From Phycisphaeraceae bacterium (GTDB lineage Bacteria; Planctomycetota; Phycisphaerae; Phycisphaerales; Phycisphaeraceae): a stretch of 64,000 bases of DNA. Below, piece after piece: positions 33,267 through 42,379 of the stretch. The position numbers and the translations under genes were made by a program. Below the pieces are notes generated by a model. It did not search any database. It was not told the DNA's origin and saw nothing but the letters and a program-made list of their open reading frames with translations. Every line of letters starts with the position of its first letter. Within the stretch, counting starts at the first letter, position 1. Where the stretch lies: assembly GCA_029260595.1 (NCBI GenBank), contig JAJDCY010000013.1, positions 62,001-126,000 of the forward strand, in the 5' to 3' direction.

Positions 33267-34610
33267 CTACCGGGCCTTGATCTCGGTTGACAGGCGATAC
33301 GTCACCCGCCCACTCACGCGCAAAATACTCACCCGCAACGCATCGCCCGGGCCGACCTGCTCCAACAACTGCCCGACATCCTTCAGGCTGGTGATCTCGT
33401 GCCTGCCGATCTGAAACAACACATCCCCCCGTTTGAATCCCGTCGCCGCGGCCGGGCTGCCGGGCTCGACCCCCGTCACCATCAGCCCCACCGGCTCGCG
33501 CAGCCCCAACGCCCCCGCCATCCGACTCGTCAGCGCCACGGCCTCGACCCCCAACTTCTCTTTCAACAATACCGCCCCATCCGGCGCAGGCCGCTCGGCA
33601 AACGTGATCGGCAGTTGGGCCGTCTCATCCCCGCGCCGCACCGTTACCAATGTCGCCTGCCCCGCCCGCCGACCGATCAGGCTGACATGAAAATCAATCC
33701 CCCCACCGACCACATGATCCCCCACAGCCGTAATCACATCGCCCAACTCGATCCCCGCCTGGTCCGCCGGCCCATCCTCGACCACCGCCAACACGCGGCA
33801 CGGCTCACCCGGCCCGACGCGCACCCCCGTCAAAATCCCGTACCGCCGTTCAACATCGAGCAACTCCGGCAACACACTTCGCAACTGATCAACAGGGATC
33901 GCAAACCCAATGTTCTGGGCATCCCCGCGGATGGCCATATTCACGCCGATCAACTCACCCAAAATATTCAGCAGCGGCCCACCCGAGTTGCCCGGGTTGA
34001 TGCTCGCATCCGTCTGAATCAGCCCGTGAAACGCCACATCCTGGCTGATCTCCAGCGTCCGCCCCAGCGCACTAACCACACCCGCCGTCACCGTGTGCTG
34101 ATACCCCAGCGGGTTGCCGATCGCGATCACCGTCTCCCCCACCATCAGGTCCCCGCTGCGCCCCAGCGGCAACGGCGTCAACGGCTGCGGCGGCTCGATC
34201 TTCAGCACCGCCAGGTCGCGCTCGTGATCGATCGCCACGATCGCCGCGTCAAACTCGCGCTCGTCCGCGAAGATCGCCTTGCGATCAGCCGTGCGCGCCA
34301 CGACGTGCGCGTTGGTCACGATGTACCCCGCCGCGTGCAGCACGAACCCGCTACCAACACTGGTCCGCTTGAACCGCCGCGTGAACCCCCGCCGCGACGG
34401 CAGATCGAAAAACTCCTCGAACATCCGGTCGAACCCAAGCGGCGACCGCGTCTCGATGATCTGCGTCGACGAGATATTCACCACCGCGTCCTTCGCGGCT
34501 TCGAACACCACGACCACCGGCGTGCGGCGTGCATCCGCCGGCGACTCCGCCCCCACTGCACAGGGGTTCACCACCGCGAGAATCATCAGTAAAGCTGACA
34601 AACTTCGCAT
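33267..34610 (-). CDS. HtrA/DegP-type serine protease with two PDZ domains
   Basis: ATG at 34610 follows GGAG and starts a signal peptide (MRSLSALLMILAVVNPCAVG); an in-frame start 11 codons upstream is less likely. The 447-residue product has the trypsin-like triad: His in YIVTNAHVVA, Asp in HERDLAVLKIE, Ser in NPGNSGGPLL. Two PDZ-like regions follow (VEDGPADQAGIELGDVITAV and VEPGSPAAATGFKRGDVLFQ). A periplasmic quality-control protease/chaperone. Confidence 0.93.
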   Translation of the reverse strand: MRSLSALLMILAVVNPCAVGAESPADARRTPVVVVFEAAKDAVVNISSTQIIETRSPLGFDRMFEEFFDLPSRRGFTRRFKRTSVGSGFVLHAAGYIVTNAHVVARTADRKAIFADEREFDAAIVAIDHERDLAVLKIEPPQPLTPLPLGRSGDLMVGETVIAIGNPLGYQHTVTAGVVSALGRTLEISQDVAFHGLIQTDASINPGNSGGPLLNILGELIGVNMAIRGDAQNIGFAIPVDQLRSVLPELLDVERRYGILTGVRVGPGEPCRVLAVVEDGPADQAGIELGDVITAVGDHVVGGGIDFHVSLIGRRAGQATLVTVRRGDETAQLPITFAERPAPDGAVLLKEKLGVEAVALTSRMAGALGLREPVGLMVTGVEPGSPAAATGFKRGDVLFQIGRHEITSLKDVGQLLEQVGPGDALRVSILRVSGRVTYRLSTEIKAR

Positions 34611-35051
34611 CGTGCCACCGTCTCCTACACCGGGCCCCAACACCAGGCCCCTACACTACGCACCGCAGACACCCCGGCGCGGACACCCCGGGTCGTTAGC
34701 TATCGGCCACAAAGCAATTGTGCCTTCATACTCTCCGCCCGCCCCCAATCACCGCCCGCCACGCCCCCAACCGCCCGATTCCACACCCCGATTCCATCGC
34801 CTCAACGATTGACGCCTAGCGGCCCCGTCGGTATAGTCCAAGGGGTATCCGGAACTTATCAATTATCAACTCAGCGTACGGAAAAAAGAGACTGCAACGG
34901 GGCTGTTTCGTACTTCCAAATTGGTTCGATCGCCGCGGTGCCCGGAAGCTGGCACACGGAGGCTGGATCGCCCCGAACTCGACGCCACGCCCAGTCTGAT
35001 TCAACCGCACCCGGTGGTCCGATGCGGCCGCCGTTTAGGAACCTGACTCCC
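34611..35051. other. 441-bp gap before polysaccharide export operon
   Basis: Holds the divergent leaders of the HtrA-like gene and the export lipoprotein gene. The open frame continues upstream of the chosen start as far as a TTG at 34809, but that TTG is the -35 hexamer of the promoter described next, so it is not a start. After the promoter, about 208 nt of leader precede ATG 35052. Confidence 0.55.
34809..34837 (+). promoter_or_regulatory. Near-consensus promoter of polysaccharide export operon
   Basis: TTGACG (34809-34814), 17-bp spacer, TATAGT (34832-34837); each hexamer matches 5 of 6. Transcription from about 34844 would give a leader of about 208 nt. Confidence 0.6.
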
Positions 35052-36257
35052 ATGCTCACCGCCGCCCGGTTCTGCGATCCAACTCAACGCCGCGAGCACC
35101 GACCCGCCCACGCGCCGCTTATGCAGCTCGCGATCGCGCTGACCCTCGCCATCGCCACCTTGGCCCTCAACGGCTGCACCCTCTGGACCGCGATGTCCAA
35201 CGACCAGGACCAGCCCCCCCTGCCGCGCCACCGCGTTATCGAATCCACCGCGTCGGACAGCGCCAGCGACACAATCGACGACACCGACCTGTTCCAACCC
35301 GATTCTCACGACCCGCACCCAGCCGTGCTCGCCCGCGAACAACTGTCCGTCCCCGCCATGGTCGCCGGCCCACCCCCAGCCGACTACATCGTCGGGCCCA
35401 ACGACGTCCTCTATGTCAACGTCTTCGGCCAGCCTGAGATGGGCAGCCCCATCGTCCCCGCCGACAACCGCGCACTCGGTTCGCGCGTCGACGGCAGCGG
35501 CCGCATCCAACTACCGACCATCGGCCCGGTCTACGTCGCCGGCCTGACCGTTGGCCAGGTGCAAAAGAAAGTCCAGACCCTCTACGGCAAGATCATCAAC
35601 AAGCCCTGGGTCGTTGTCGAGATACTCGAGCACCGCAGCCACCCGCTTTACCTCATCGGCCGCTTCAACACCCCCGGCGTCGTCTACATGGACCGCCCCA
35701 CCAACCTCGCCCAAGCCATCGCGCTCGGCGACGGGCTCGAATCCACCGCCCACCTCCGAGGCGCCCGACTGCTCCGCGGCGACAAGACCCTCCCCGTCGA
35801 TGTCTACAGCCTGCTCCGCTCCGGCGCGATGGACCAAAACGTGTGGCTGCAACCCAACGACACGATCTACGTCCCCGACGAATCCAACCTCGTCGTCTTC
35901 GTGCTCGGCCAGGTCGAGACACCCGGGCCCATCCCTATGATCGACGGGCGGCTGTCACTCACCCAGGCCCTCGCGTCCGCGGGCGGCTTTAAGAAAGCCA
36001 ACTCCGAGCTCAGTTCGGTGCGGATCATCCGATCGCTCTCGACCACCCGCGGTGAGATGATCCTGGTTGACCTCGAAAAAATCGTCGACGGCGAGGTGCT
36101 TGTTTACGGCCTGATGCCCGGCGACATCGTCTACGTCCCCTGGAGTGAGTTGGGCGACTGGAACGAATCCGTCGCGGAGATCCTCCCGACGCTCCAACTG
36201 TTCTCAGGCCTGCTCAATCCATTCGTCCAGATCAAATTCCTCAGCGATAACGACTAA
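35052..36257 (+). CDS. Polysaccharide export outer-membrane lipoprotein (Wza-like)
   Basis: ATG at 35052 is chosen: AGGA lies 11 nt before it and a near-consensus promoter sits upstream within the longer frame. The 401-residue product has a signal segment MQLAIALTLAIATLALNGC, whose Cys would be lipidated. A Poly_export domain (PPADYIVGPNDVLYVNVFGQ) follows, then two SLBB-type repeats (LYLIGRFNTPGVVYMDRPTN and VFVLGQVETPGPIPMIDGRL). The ATG at 35022 is an alternative. The export channel partner of the kinase/copolymerase encoded 11 bp downstream. Confidence 0.88.
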   Translation: MLTAARFCDPTQRREHRPAHAPLMQLAIALTLAIATLALNGCTLWTAMSNDQDQPPLPRHRVIESTASDSASDTIDDTDLFQPDSHDPHPAVLAREQLSVPAMVAGPPPADYIVGPNDVLYVNVFGQPEMGSPIVPADNRALGSRVDGSGRIQLPTIGPVYVAGLTVGQVQKKVQTLYGKIINKPWVVVEILEHRSHPLYLIGRFNTPGVVYMDRPTNLAQAIALGDGLESTAHLRGARLLRGDKTLPVDVYSLLRSGAMDQNVWLQPNDTIYVPDESNLVVFVLGQVETPGPIPMIDGRLSLTQALASAGGFKKANSELSSVRIIRSLSTTRGEMILVDLEKIVDGEVLVYGLMPGDIVYVPWSELGDWNESVAEILPTLQLFSGLLNPFVQIKFLSDND

Positions 36258-36268
36258 CGAGGCCGTGC

Positions 36269-38713
36269 ATGCTCCCCACCGGACCCAACCACACCGAGGA
36301 CCATGAGCTTGACCTGCTCCAGTTGCTCAAGCCGCTGCGCACAAGGTGGAAGCGCTTCCTCCTGCTTTGGCTGGCCTTCACGTTGCTCGGCGCCGCGTTC
36401 GTCGCCACCCGCCGCCCCGAGTTTCAAAGCACCGGCGCACTCTATGTCGAGGAAACCGTCGACGCCCCTGACTCGGCCATGATCTCCGCGCTTATGCCCA
36501 TGCTCGCAGGCAGCACGAACCTCGAATCCGAGAGCGAACTGCTGCGTAGCCGCGACCTGGCCCGCAAGGTCATCCGCAAGCTCGGCCTCAACGCCTCCCT
36601 CACCGGCCCCGCCGCCCACCTGCCCCGCCGCCCGCGCTTCTGGCAGTGGTACCTCGACCGCGACCCCAAACAATTCAACCGCGGCCTGCACGTCCGCGAC
36701 ACCCTCATGCGCAACGGCGCATTCACCGAAGTCGAATACGACATCGCTTTCACCGACGCCCAACACTTCACCGTCTCCGGTGACGGCACCGACGGCATCG
36801 CCGGCGCACTCGGAGAACCAGTCACAACGCCCGACGGCGAGTTCGTCCTCCAAAACTACGGGGGCACCACACTCGAAGCCGGCACCGCGTTCACCCTCAC
36901 CCTCGAGCCCGCCGAAGCCGTCCGCCAGAGCTTCGCCAAGAAGCTCGCCGTCCAGGGCGGCGGCCCGATGTCGCGCAGCGGCAACGTCATCTACCTCACC
37001 TTCACCGCCGACTCGCCCTACCTCGGCGTCCAGGTCGTCGAGACGCTCTTTGACGAGTTCGTCAATCTCAAGCTTCTCTGGGCTACCTCCGTTTCACGCA
37101 AGACGCTCGAGTTCATCACCGGCCAGATCGAAGAGCTCAAAGCCGAGATGAACAACGCCGCCGCGCGCCTCTCGGCATTCCAGTCCGAGACCGGCCTGGT
37201 CAGCCTCGACCCCCAGGTCAAAGCCGAGCTCGACTCCATGGTCGGATTCGAGGTCCAACTGCGACAACAACAGATGCGCCTGCGTGAGCTCGAGCAACTG
37301 GCTGAAAGCCTCACAACCGATCAGCCCGACTTCTACCTCATGGCCTTCATCGGCGACCCGCTCATCCAGGAAATGGGCAAGCGACTGGCCGAGCTCAACG
37401 GCGAGATCGCCTCGCTCGAAAGCCAGTTCCAGGGCGACTACCCCCAACTCCAACAACTGCGCACCTCGCGCCAGTCGCTCCAGCAAGACCTCCAGGGCAT
37501 GGTCGTCAACTACCTCGACCGCGCCCGCAACCGCCAGCAGGAACTCGCCGGCACCGTCCAGCAGTACCGCGACCGCATGTCCACCCTCCCCGAGCAGGCC
37601 ATGGCCCTGACCGACTTTTTGCGATCAACCAAAGTCTTCGAAGACCTCTACCTGCTGCTCTCACAGGAAAAGCAGCGCGCACGCATCGCCGAAGCCAGCA
37701 CCCTCTCCAACCTCCGCGTCGTCGACCGCCCCGAGATCCCCCTCAAACAAAGCTCGCCCAACCCGCTCATGGCTGTCGTGATTACCTGGGCCGTCGGCCT
37801 GATTGCTTCCGCCTTGGCAGTGATCATCCCCGCTCTGCGGACCCGCTGGTTCACGACAGTCGACGAAGTCCGCGCACACTTCACCACCCCGATCTTCACA
37901 GTGATCCCACACCAAGGCCGCGAGGTCGGCCGTGCCTCACCCGACATGCTCGAGACCCAATCGCAAAGCCCCTACATCGAGTCCATCCGCCTCCTGCGTG
38001 CCAACCTCATGCACACCATGGCCGGGAAGAAACGCCAGACCATCCTCGTCACCAGCGCCATGCCCAAAGACGGCAAGACCTCCGTCGCCGCCAACCTCGC
38101 CGCCACCATGGCCAAATCCGAGCGCGTCGAACGTGTCCTGCTCATCGACGCCGACATGCACAACCCCACCATGCACCGTGTCTTTAGCCGCCCGCAGTCG
38201 CCCGGACTCTCCGAGTTCCTCAACGGCGACGCCGCGATCGAAGAGATCATCCAACAGATCCCCCTCGACAACGGCGGCCAGATCGACCTGGTCGTCGCCG
38301 GCCCGATCCCGCCCACCCCCGTCGACCTGATCGAGACCGATGCGATGCAGGCGCTGATCGACTACGCCAAGAACCACTACACCTTCACCATCATCGATTC
38401 CCCCCCATACCCCCTGACCACCACCGCGACTATCCTCGCGACCAAGGTCGACCGCATCCTCGCCGTCTGCCGCATCGGCTCGACGCACCGTGCGATCTTC
38501 AAGCGGCACGTCGAAGACCTGTCCAAACTCACCAAACAGTTCGGCCTGATCGTCAACACCGACCAGACCGTCAGCGAGTACGGCTACGAGTACGGCGGCT
38601 ACGGCTACGGCAACAACCGCGGCAAGGGCGGGTCCAACGGAAACGGCGCGGGCAACGGCGAGATCCACACCAAGCCCCGGTCGATCCGCCAACTCTGGAC
38701 CAAGGCCTCCTAG
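36269..38713 (+). CDS. Wzc-like chain-length regulator / BY-type tyrosine kinase
   Basis: An 814-residue protein: an N-terminal Wzz domain bounded by transmembrane helices near residues 29-50 and 490-515, a long periplasmic coiled coil (~280-450), and a C-terminal ATPase. Walker A is SAMPKDGKTSVAANLA with Lys603; Walker A' is VLLIDADMHNPTMH; the Walker B-like motif is TIIDSPPYPL. The tail holds five closely spaced tyrosines (SEYGYEYGGYGYG), the expected autophosphorylation cluster. All BY-kinase elements are present. A cognate phosphatase gene follows. Confidence 0.93.
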   Translation: MLPTGPNHTEDHELDLLQLLKPLRTRWKRFLLLWLAFTLLGAAFVATRRPEFQSTGALYVEETVDAPDSAMISALMPMLAGSTNLESESELLRSRDLARKVIRKLGLNASLTGPAAHLPRRPRFWQWYLDRDPKQFNRGLHVRDTLMRNGAFTEVEYDIAFTDAQHFTVSGDGTDGIAGALGEPVTTPDGEFVLQNYGGTTLEAGTAFTLTLEPAEAVRQSFAKKLAVQGGGPMSRSGNVIYLTFTADSPYLGVQVVETLFDEFVNLKLLWATSVSRKTLEFITGQIEELKAEMNNAAARLSAFQSETGLVSLDPQVKAELDSMVGFEVQLRQQQMRLRELEQLAESLTTDQPDFYLMAFIGDPLIQEMGKRLAELNGEIASLESQFQGDYPQLQQLRTSRQSLQQDLQGMVVNYLDRARNRQQELAGTVQQYRDRMSTLPEQAMALTDFLRSTKVFEDLYLLLSQEKQRARIAEASTLSNLRVVDRPEIPLKQSSPNPLMAVVITWAVGLIASALAVIIPALRTRWFTTVDEVRAHFTTPIFTVIPHQGREVGRASPDMLETQSQSPYIESIRLLRANLMHTMAGKKRQTILVTSAMPKDGKTSVAANLAATMAKSERVERVLLIDADMHNPTMHRVFSRPQSPGLSEFLNGDAAIEEIIQQIPLDNGGQIDLVVAGPIPPTPVDLIETDAMQALIDYAKNHYTFTIIDSPPYPLTTTATILATKVDRILAVCRIGSTHRAIFKRHVEDLSKLTKQFGLIVNTDQTVSEYGYEYGGYGYGNNRGKGGSNGNGAGNGEIHTKPRSIRQLWTKAS

Positions 38714-38774
38714 CCCCACGACACGCGCTTAAAAAACGCACCGCGTCAACCCCGTACTGCGAGAGGCAACCGCC

Positions 38775-39533
38775 GTGTGGCCCTGGTCACGAAACAAACT
38801 CTCGCCTGCGACCGCCCTCTACGACACGCACAACCACCTGCTCCCGGGCGTGGACGACGGCGCCCCCTCCCTTGAGCACGCGCTCGACGGGATCGGCCTG
38901 CTCACACGCCTCGGGTACCGCGGCACGGTCATCACCCCGCACATCTACCGCGAAGCCTACGACAACACCGAAGCCGACCTGCGCAACCGCTTCGATGACA
39001 TCAACAGCGCCGCCGCCGAGTTTCACCCCGCGTTCCGGCTGCAACTCGGCGCCGAGTACCTGCTCGACGAACAGCTCACCCACCGCATGTGTCACGAGCC
39101 CGACGCGTTGCTCGTCTTCGGCCACACCACCCGGCACATGCTCGTCGAGCTGCCCATGACGCCGCAGGTCGCCAACCTCAACCCGTTCTTCGACGAGTGT
39201 GCCCGCCTGACCATCCGCCCCATCATCGCCCACGCCGAGCGTTACCCCTTCATCCAATCCGACCCCGACGCGACGCTCATCCAAACCTGGCGGTCCGACG
39301 GCGCCCTCATCCAGATCAACGCCGGCTCGATCGTCGGCCAATACGGGCCCCGCATCGAACAAACCACACGCACGCTCTGGGACCGCGAGCTGGTCGACCT
39401 GATCGGCACCGACATGCACGACTGCCGCAAGCCCATCGACCTCTACGCCAAGGCCTGGCGATACCTTGGCGCCCACGCCCGCGCCTTCGACTCCGCCTGG
39501 CACCACGGCCTGTTCCCACAACCCACCGACTGA
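38775..39533 (+). CDS. CpsB-type PHP-fold tyrosine-protein phosphatase
   Basis: A 252-residue protein from GTG 38775, with a GAGAGG ribosome site. Metal ligands of the PHP fold are visible: YDTHNHLLPGVDDGA near the N-terminus, HAERYPFI in the middle and LIGTDMHDCRKP near the C-terminus. CpsB/YwqE enzymes dephosphorylate the C-terminal tyrosines of BY-kinases such as the one encoded 61 bp upstream. The pair forms a phosphorylation switch for polysaccharide polymerisation and export. Confidence 0.92.
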   Translation: MWPWSRNKLSPATALYDTHNHLLPGVDDGAPSLEHALDGIGLLTRLGYRGTVITPHIYREAYDNTEADLRNRFDDINSAAAEFHPAFRLQLGAEYLLDEQLTHRMCHEPDALLVFGHTTRHMLVELPMTPQVANLNPFFDECARLTIRPIIAHAERYPFIQSDPDATLIQTWRSDGALIQINAGSIVGQYGPRIEQTTRTLWDRELVDLIGTDMHDCRKPIDLYAKAWRYLGAHARAFDSAWHHGLFPQPTD

Positions 39534-39671
39534 CCGCGCACACGACCGCGCCACTGCGTGCATCACCCGCGCGCACCAACAGCCGCCTACGCTGCGCATC
39601 AATCATTTCAAACAGAACAGAAACTTAAGAAATGAACCCGCCCCGGCGCCGCCCCCAACACCGCATCGAGA

Positions 39672-41183
39672 TCACCAAACCTCCGCCGGCCCCGCCGCCT
39701 CCCCGCTGAACAACCGGTACAGCGACCCCGCCGGCAGGTCCGCGACCACCGGGCGCCCAGCCTCGCGCGACTGACCGCCCCCCGCCGCTGCCGCCGCGAG
39801 ATACCCGCTGCGAACCGCGCCTTCCATCGTCGCCGGCCAACCCGTGCGACACCAGTCCCCCGCCAAAAACAGATTCTCAATCTGCCCCGCCGCCGTCGGC
39901 CGAATCGAATCGATCCCCGGCGCCGCCGAGAACGTCGCCCGCCGCTCCTTCACCACCCGCGCGTGCAGCACACGCCCGCCGCGCGAATTCGGAATCGCCC
40001 GGTGTACCTCGCGCACCGCCGTCTCGATGATCTGCTCAGCCGGGCAGTCCACCAGATCATGCGCCGCGCTGATCACCCCGTGCAGGTGCTGCCCACCCGT
40101 CACCGGGTCGTACCCCTTGTTGAAAATCCATTGCAGCGGGCTATCGATCAGGATCACATGGGGCAGCTCCATCACCGGCAACGGCTGCGCGGCCCGCCCG
40201 TCTTCCCCGTACATCAGCGTCGTGTCCTCATCGGACCCGCGCGTAAACCACATATGAATCCCAATGATCGGGCTCACCCGGATCTGCTTCAGCGCCTCCA
40301 GCCGCGGGTCCGCCCGGACCATCGCCGGCGTAGACATCCGCGCCAACCGATCAAACGGCACGGCGCTGACAAACGCATCCGCCCCGATCTCGGCCCCGTC
40401 GCTCAACTTCACGGCCCGAACGCGCCCATCCTCAAGCACAAACTCCTCCGCGCTGCTCGAGAACAACACCGTCCCACCCGCCGCGCGGATCACGCGCTCC
40501 GCCGACTCATACAACTCGATCAACGGCACGTTGGGCACGCCCATCACGTACCCCTGTTCGTTGGTCAGAAATCCCTCTTGAAAAACCTGAATCGCGTACG
40601 CGGCTTCGACCCGCTCGGGCAGCTCATTCAACGCGCTAATCGCGATCACCGACCAGAATTTCTTCACCGCCCCCTCAGGCTGCCGCTGGCTGCCCAGCCA
40701 CTTGGCGAAGCTCACCCCCGTCAGCCGCTCGCGTCCCTGCTTGCCCAACCGAATAATCGCCATCATCCCGCGCACAATCGCCAGCTTCTCCGCCAGGCTC
40801 AGCGCCTTAAACCCCATCAGCGCCCGCGTCATGTGCAGCGGCGGTGGCAGGTCGTCACCCTCGAGCGAATCGATCGTCCCGTTGCTATCCGAAAAATAAA
40901 GCCGCCGGTGCCAGCGGATCCGATCCGCCACACCCAGCCGCTTATACAGATCAATCAGATTCGTGCAGCACCCCATCAACACGTGCTGGCAGTTGTCCAG
41001 CACCCGCCCGCTCGCCGGGTCCACAAAACTACTCGCACGCCCACCAAGCCGCTTGCGCGTCTCGACGACCGTCACGCGCGCGCCCCTGCTCGCCAGGCGC
41101 ACCGCCGCGGCGATCCCCGCCAGCCCACCGCCGATCACGGCAACGGACCGTTGCTCTGGATTCAGTTTTTCCCGGTCGTTCAT
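39672..41183 (-). CDS. hpnE: Hydroxysqualene dehydroxylase HpnE
   Basis: Last step of the HpnCDE route to squalene, a FAD enzyme. The 503-residue protein starts with a Rossmann motif AVIGGGLAGIAAAVRLAS and VVETRKRLGGRASSF, contains DNCQHVLMGCCTNL, a HpnE-typical stretch, and the FAD-binding end LFLAGDWCRTGWPATMEGAV. It is the last gene of hpnC-hpnD-hpnE, 128 bp after hpnD. Confidence 0.93.
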   Translation of the reverse strand: MNDREKLNPEQRSVAVIGGGLAGIAAAVRLASRGARVTVVETRKRLGGRASSFVDPASGRVLDNCQHVLMGCCTNLIDLYKRLGVADRIRWHRRLYFSDSNGTIDSLEGDDLPPPLHMTRALMGFKALSLAEKLAIVRGMMAIIRLGKQGRERLTGVSFAKWLGSQRQPEGAVKKFWSVIAISALNELPERVEAAYAIQVFQEGFLTNEQGYVMGVPNVPLIELYESAERVIRAAGGTVLFSSSAEEFVLEDGRVRAVKLSDGAEIGADAFVSAVPFDRLARMSTPAMVRADPRLEALKQIRVSPIIGIHMWFTRGSDEDTTLMYGEDGRAAQPLPVMELPHVILIDSPLQWIFNKGYDPVTGGQHLHGVISAAHDLVDCPAEQIIETAVREVHRAIPNSRGGRVLHARVVKERRATFSAAPGIDSIRPTAAGQIENLFLAGDWCRTGWPATMEGAVRSGYLAAAAAGGGQSREAGRPVVADLPAGSLYRLFSGEAAGPAEVW

Positions 41184-41311
41184 TCTCTCGCTGTCCGAAA
41201 AGTTGACGTGACTGGTTAGATAGTCATCGATTGATCTCGCCCGGCTTGAGATGGTTCACCGTGGCGATTCGGCCCGTCAAGATAGATTGTAATCGCTGTC
41301 CGAGATCCCTC

Positions 41312-42379
41312 CTATAGATCGACTCTCTCGCCCGCGGCGGCGTACTTTTTCAAGCGCACCGCCCGCACACAGATCCCTAGTTTCTCTAGCCTACCTACTT
41401 TCACTCGCCGCGTCAGAACGCGCGGCGGGTCGCTGGAGATCTTTTCCAGCAACCTCTCGTAAACACGCATCAAAGCCCAACTAGCCGGGCGACAGCTCCC
41501 ATCGATGTGGCTGTCCAGTGCGCTCGACTCATTATAGTACATTTGTGCCCGCTTGACTTGAAAATCCAGCAATCTTTCGAAATCTTTCTCAGATTTTCCC
41601 GACAACACCCTCCGGATAAACGATTCCGTGTCATACCCATACGCCGCCAACTCGTCCGTCGGCAGGTACACCCGCCCACGCCCCGCGTCCTCGACCAGAT
41701 CCCGCAATATATTCGTTAACTGCAGCGCCAGACCGCGTTTTTCCGCTAACTGCCTCGTCGCCTCACCCCCGCGATACCCCCATACCGCGATGCAAACCAG
41801 CCCCACCACCCCCGCCACCTGGTAGCAATACCTGCTTAACTCATCAAAACTCCCGTAAGCCCGATGGTCCAGGTCCCGCCGCTGCCCCTCGATCATCGCC
41901 CACAGATACTCGGCCTCAACCGGGTACGTCGCCAGCACATGCCCAACCGCGGGCCAAATCGAATCCCCCGCCCGCGCACACCTGGCCGCGGTCCCCCGCT
42001 CGATCACTTCCGCCAACTCACCACAAAACGCCTCCAGCGGCTCGCCCCCTCCACCGGCCGACGTCGCCGACACCGCCACGCCCTCCACGTCCGACCCATC
42101 CGCAAGATCATCACACGCCCGCATCAGCGCATAGATCGCGTACAGCGCCGACCGCTTCGGCTCCGGCGTCAGACGCAACCCGTAGTAAAAACTCTTCGCC
42201 CGCGTCCGTGTGATGCGCCGAGACAACGCCATCGACTCCGCCAGCACCGCTTCGTCCAGTGGCGTGCCCGCCAGCGGCGACTCGGCCGGGGCGGCATGAC
42301 CGCGCGCGGCGGGCGCATCCTGCCCGCCCACTCCCTCAACCGTGTGACCCACAGCCGTATTCAGCCGCGCCTCACTCAT
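41312..42379 (-). CDS. hpnD: Presqualene diphosphate synthase HpnD
   Basis: Condenses two farnesyl diphosphates to presqualene diphosphate. ATG at 42379 overlaps the hpnC stop by 4 bp (ATGA); the frame extends further upstream but within hpnC. The 355-residue protein has the first Asp-rich motif RACDDLADGSD and the second, NILRDLVEDAGRGRVYLP, with both metal-binding clusters intact. The N-terminal 45 residues are low-complexity and longer than in typical homologues. Confidence 0.92.
   Translation of the reverse strand: MSEARLNTAVGHTVEGVGGQDAPAARGHAAPAESPLAGTPLDEAVLAESMALSRRITRTRAKSFYYGLRLTPEPKRSALYAIYALMRACDDLADGSDVEGVAVSATSAGGGGEPLEAFCGELAEVIERGTAARCARAGDSIWPAVGHVLATYPVEAEYLWAMIEGQRRDLDHRAYGSFDELSRYCYQVAGVVGLVCIAVWGYRGGEATRQLAEKRGLALQLTNILRDLVEDAGRGRVYLPTDELAAYGYDTESFIRRVLSGKSEKDFERLLDFQVKRAQMYYNESSALDSHIDGSCRPASWALMRVYERLLEKISSDPPRVLTRRVKVGRLEKLGICVRAVRLKKYAAAGERVDL

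Noticed and set aside
33399-34592. Open frame of 397 codons opposite the HtrA-like protease
   Set aside because: Arg/Pro/His-rich product with no recognisable domain, opposite a clear protease gene.
39963-41219. Open frame of 418 codons opposite hpnE
   Set aside because: Same reasons: Arg/His/Pro-rich mirror of a solid family gene on the other strand.
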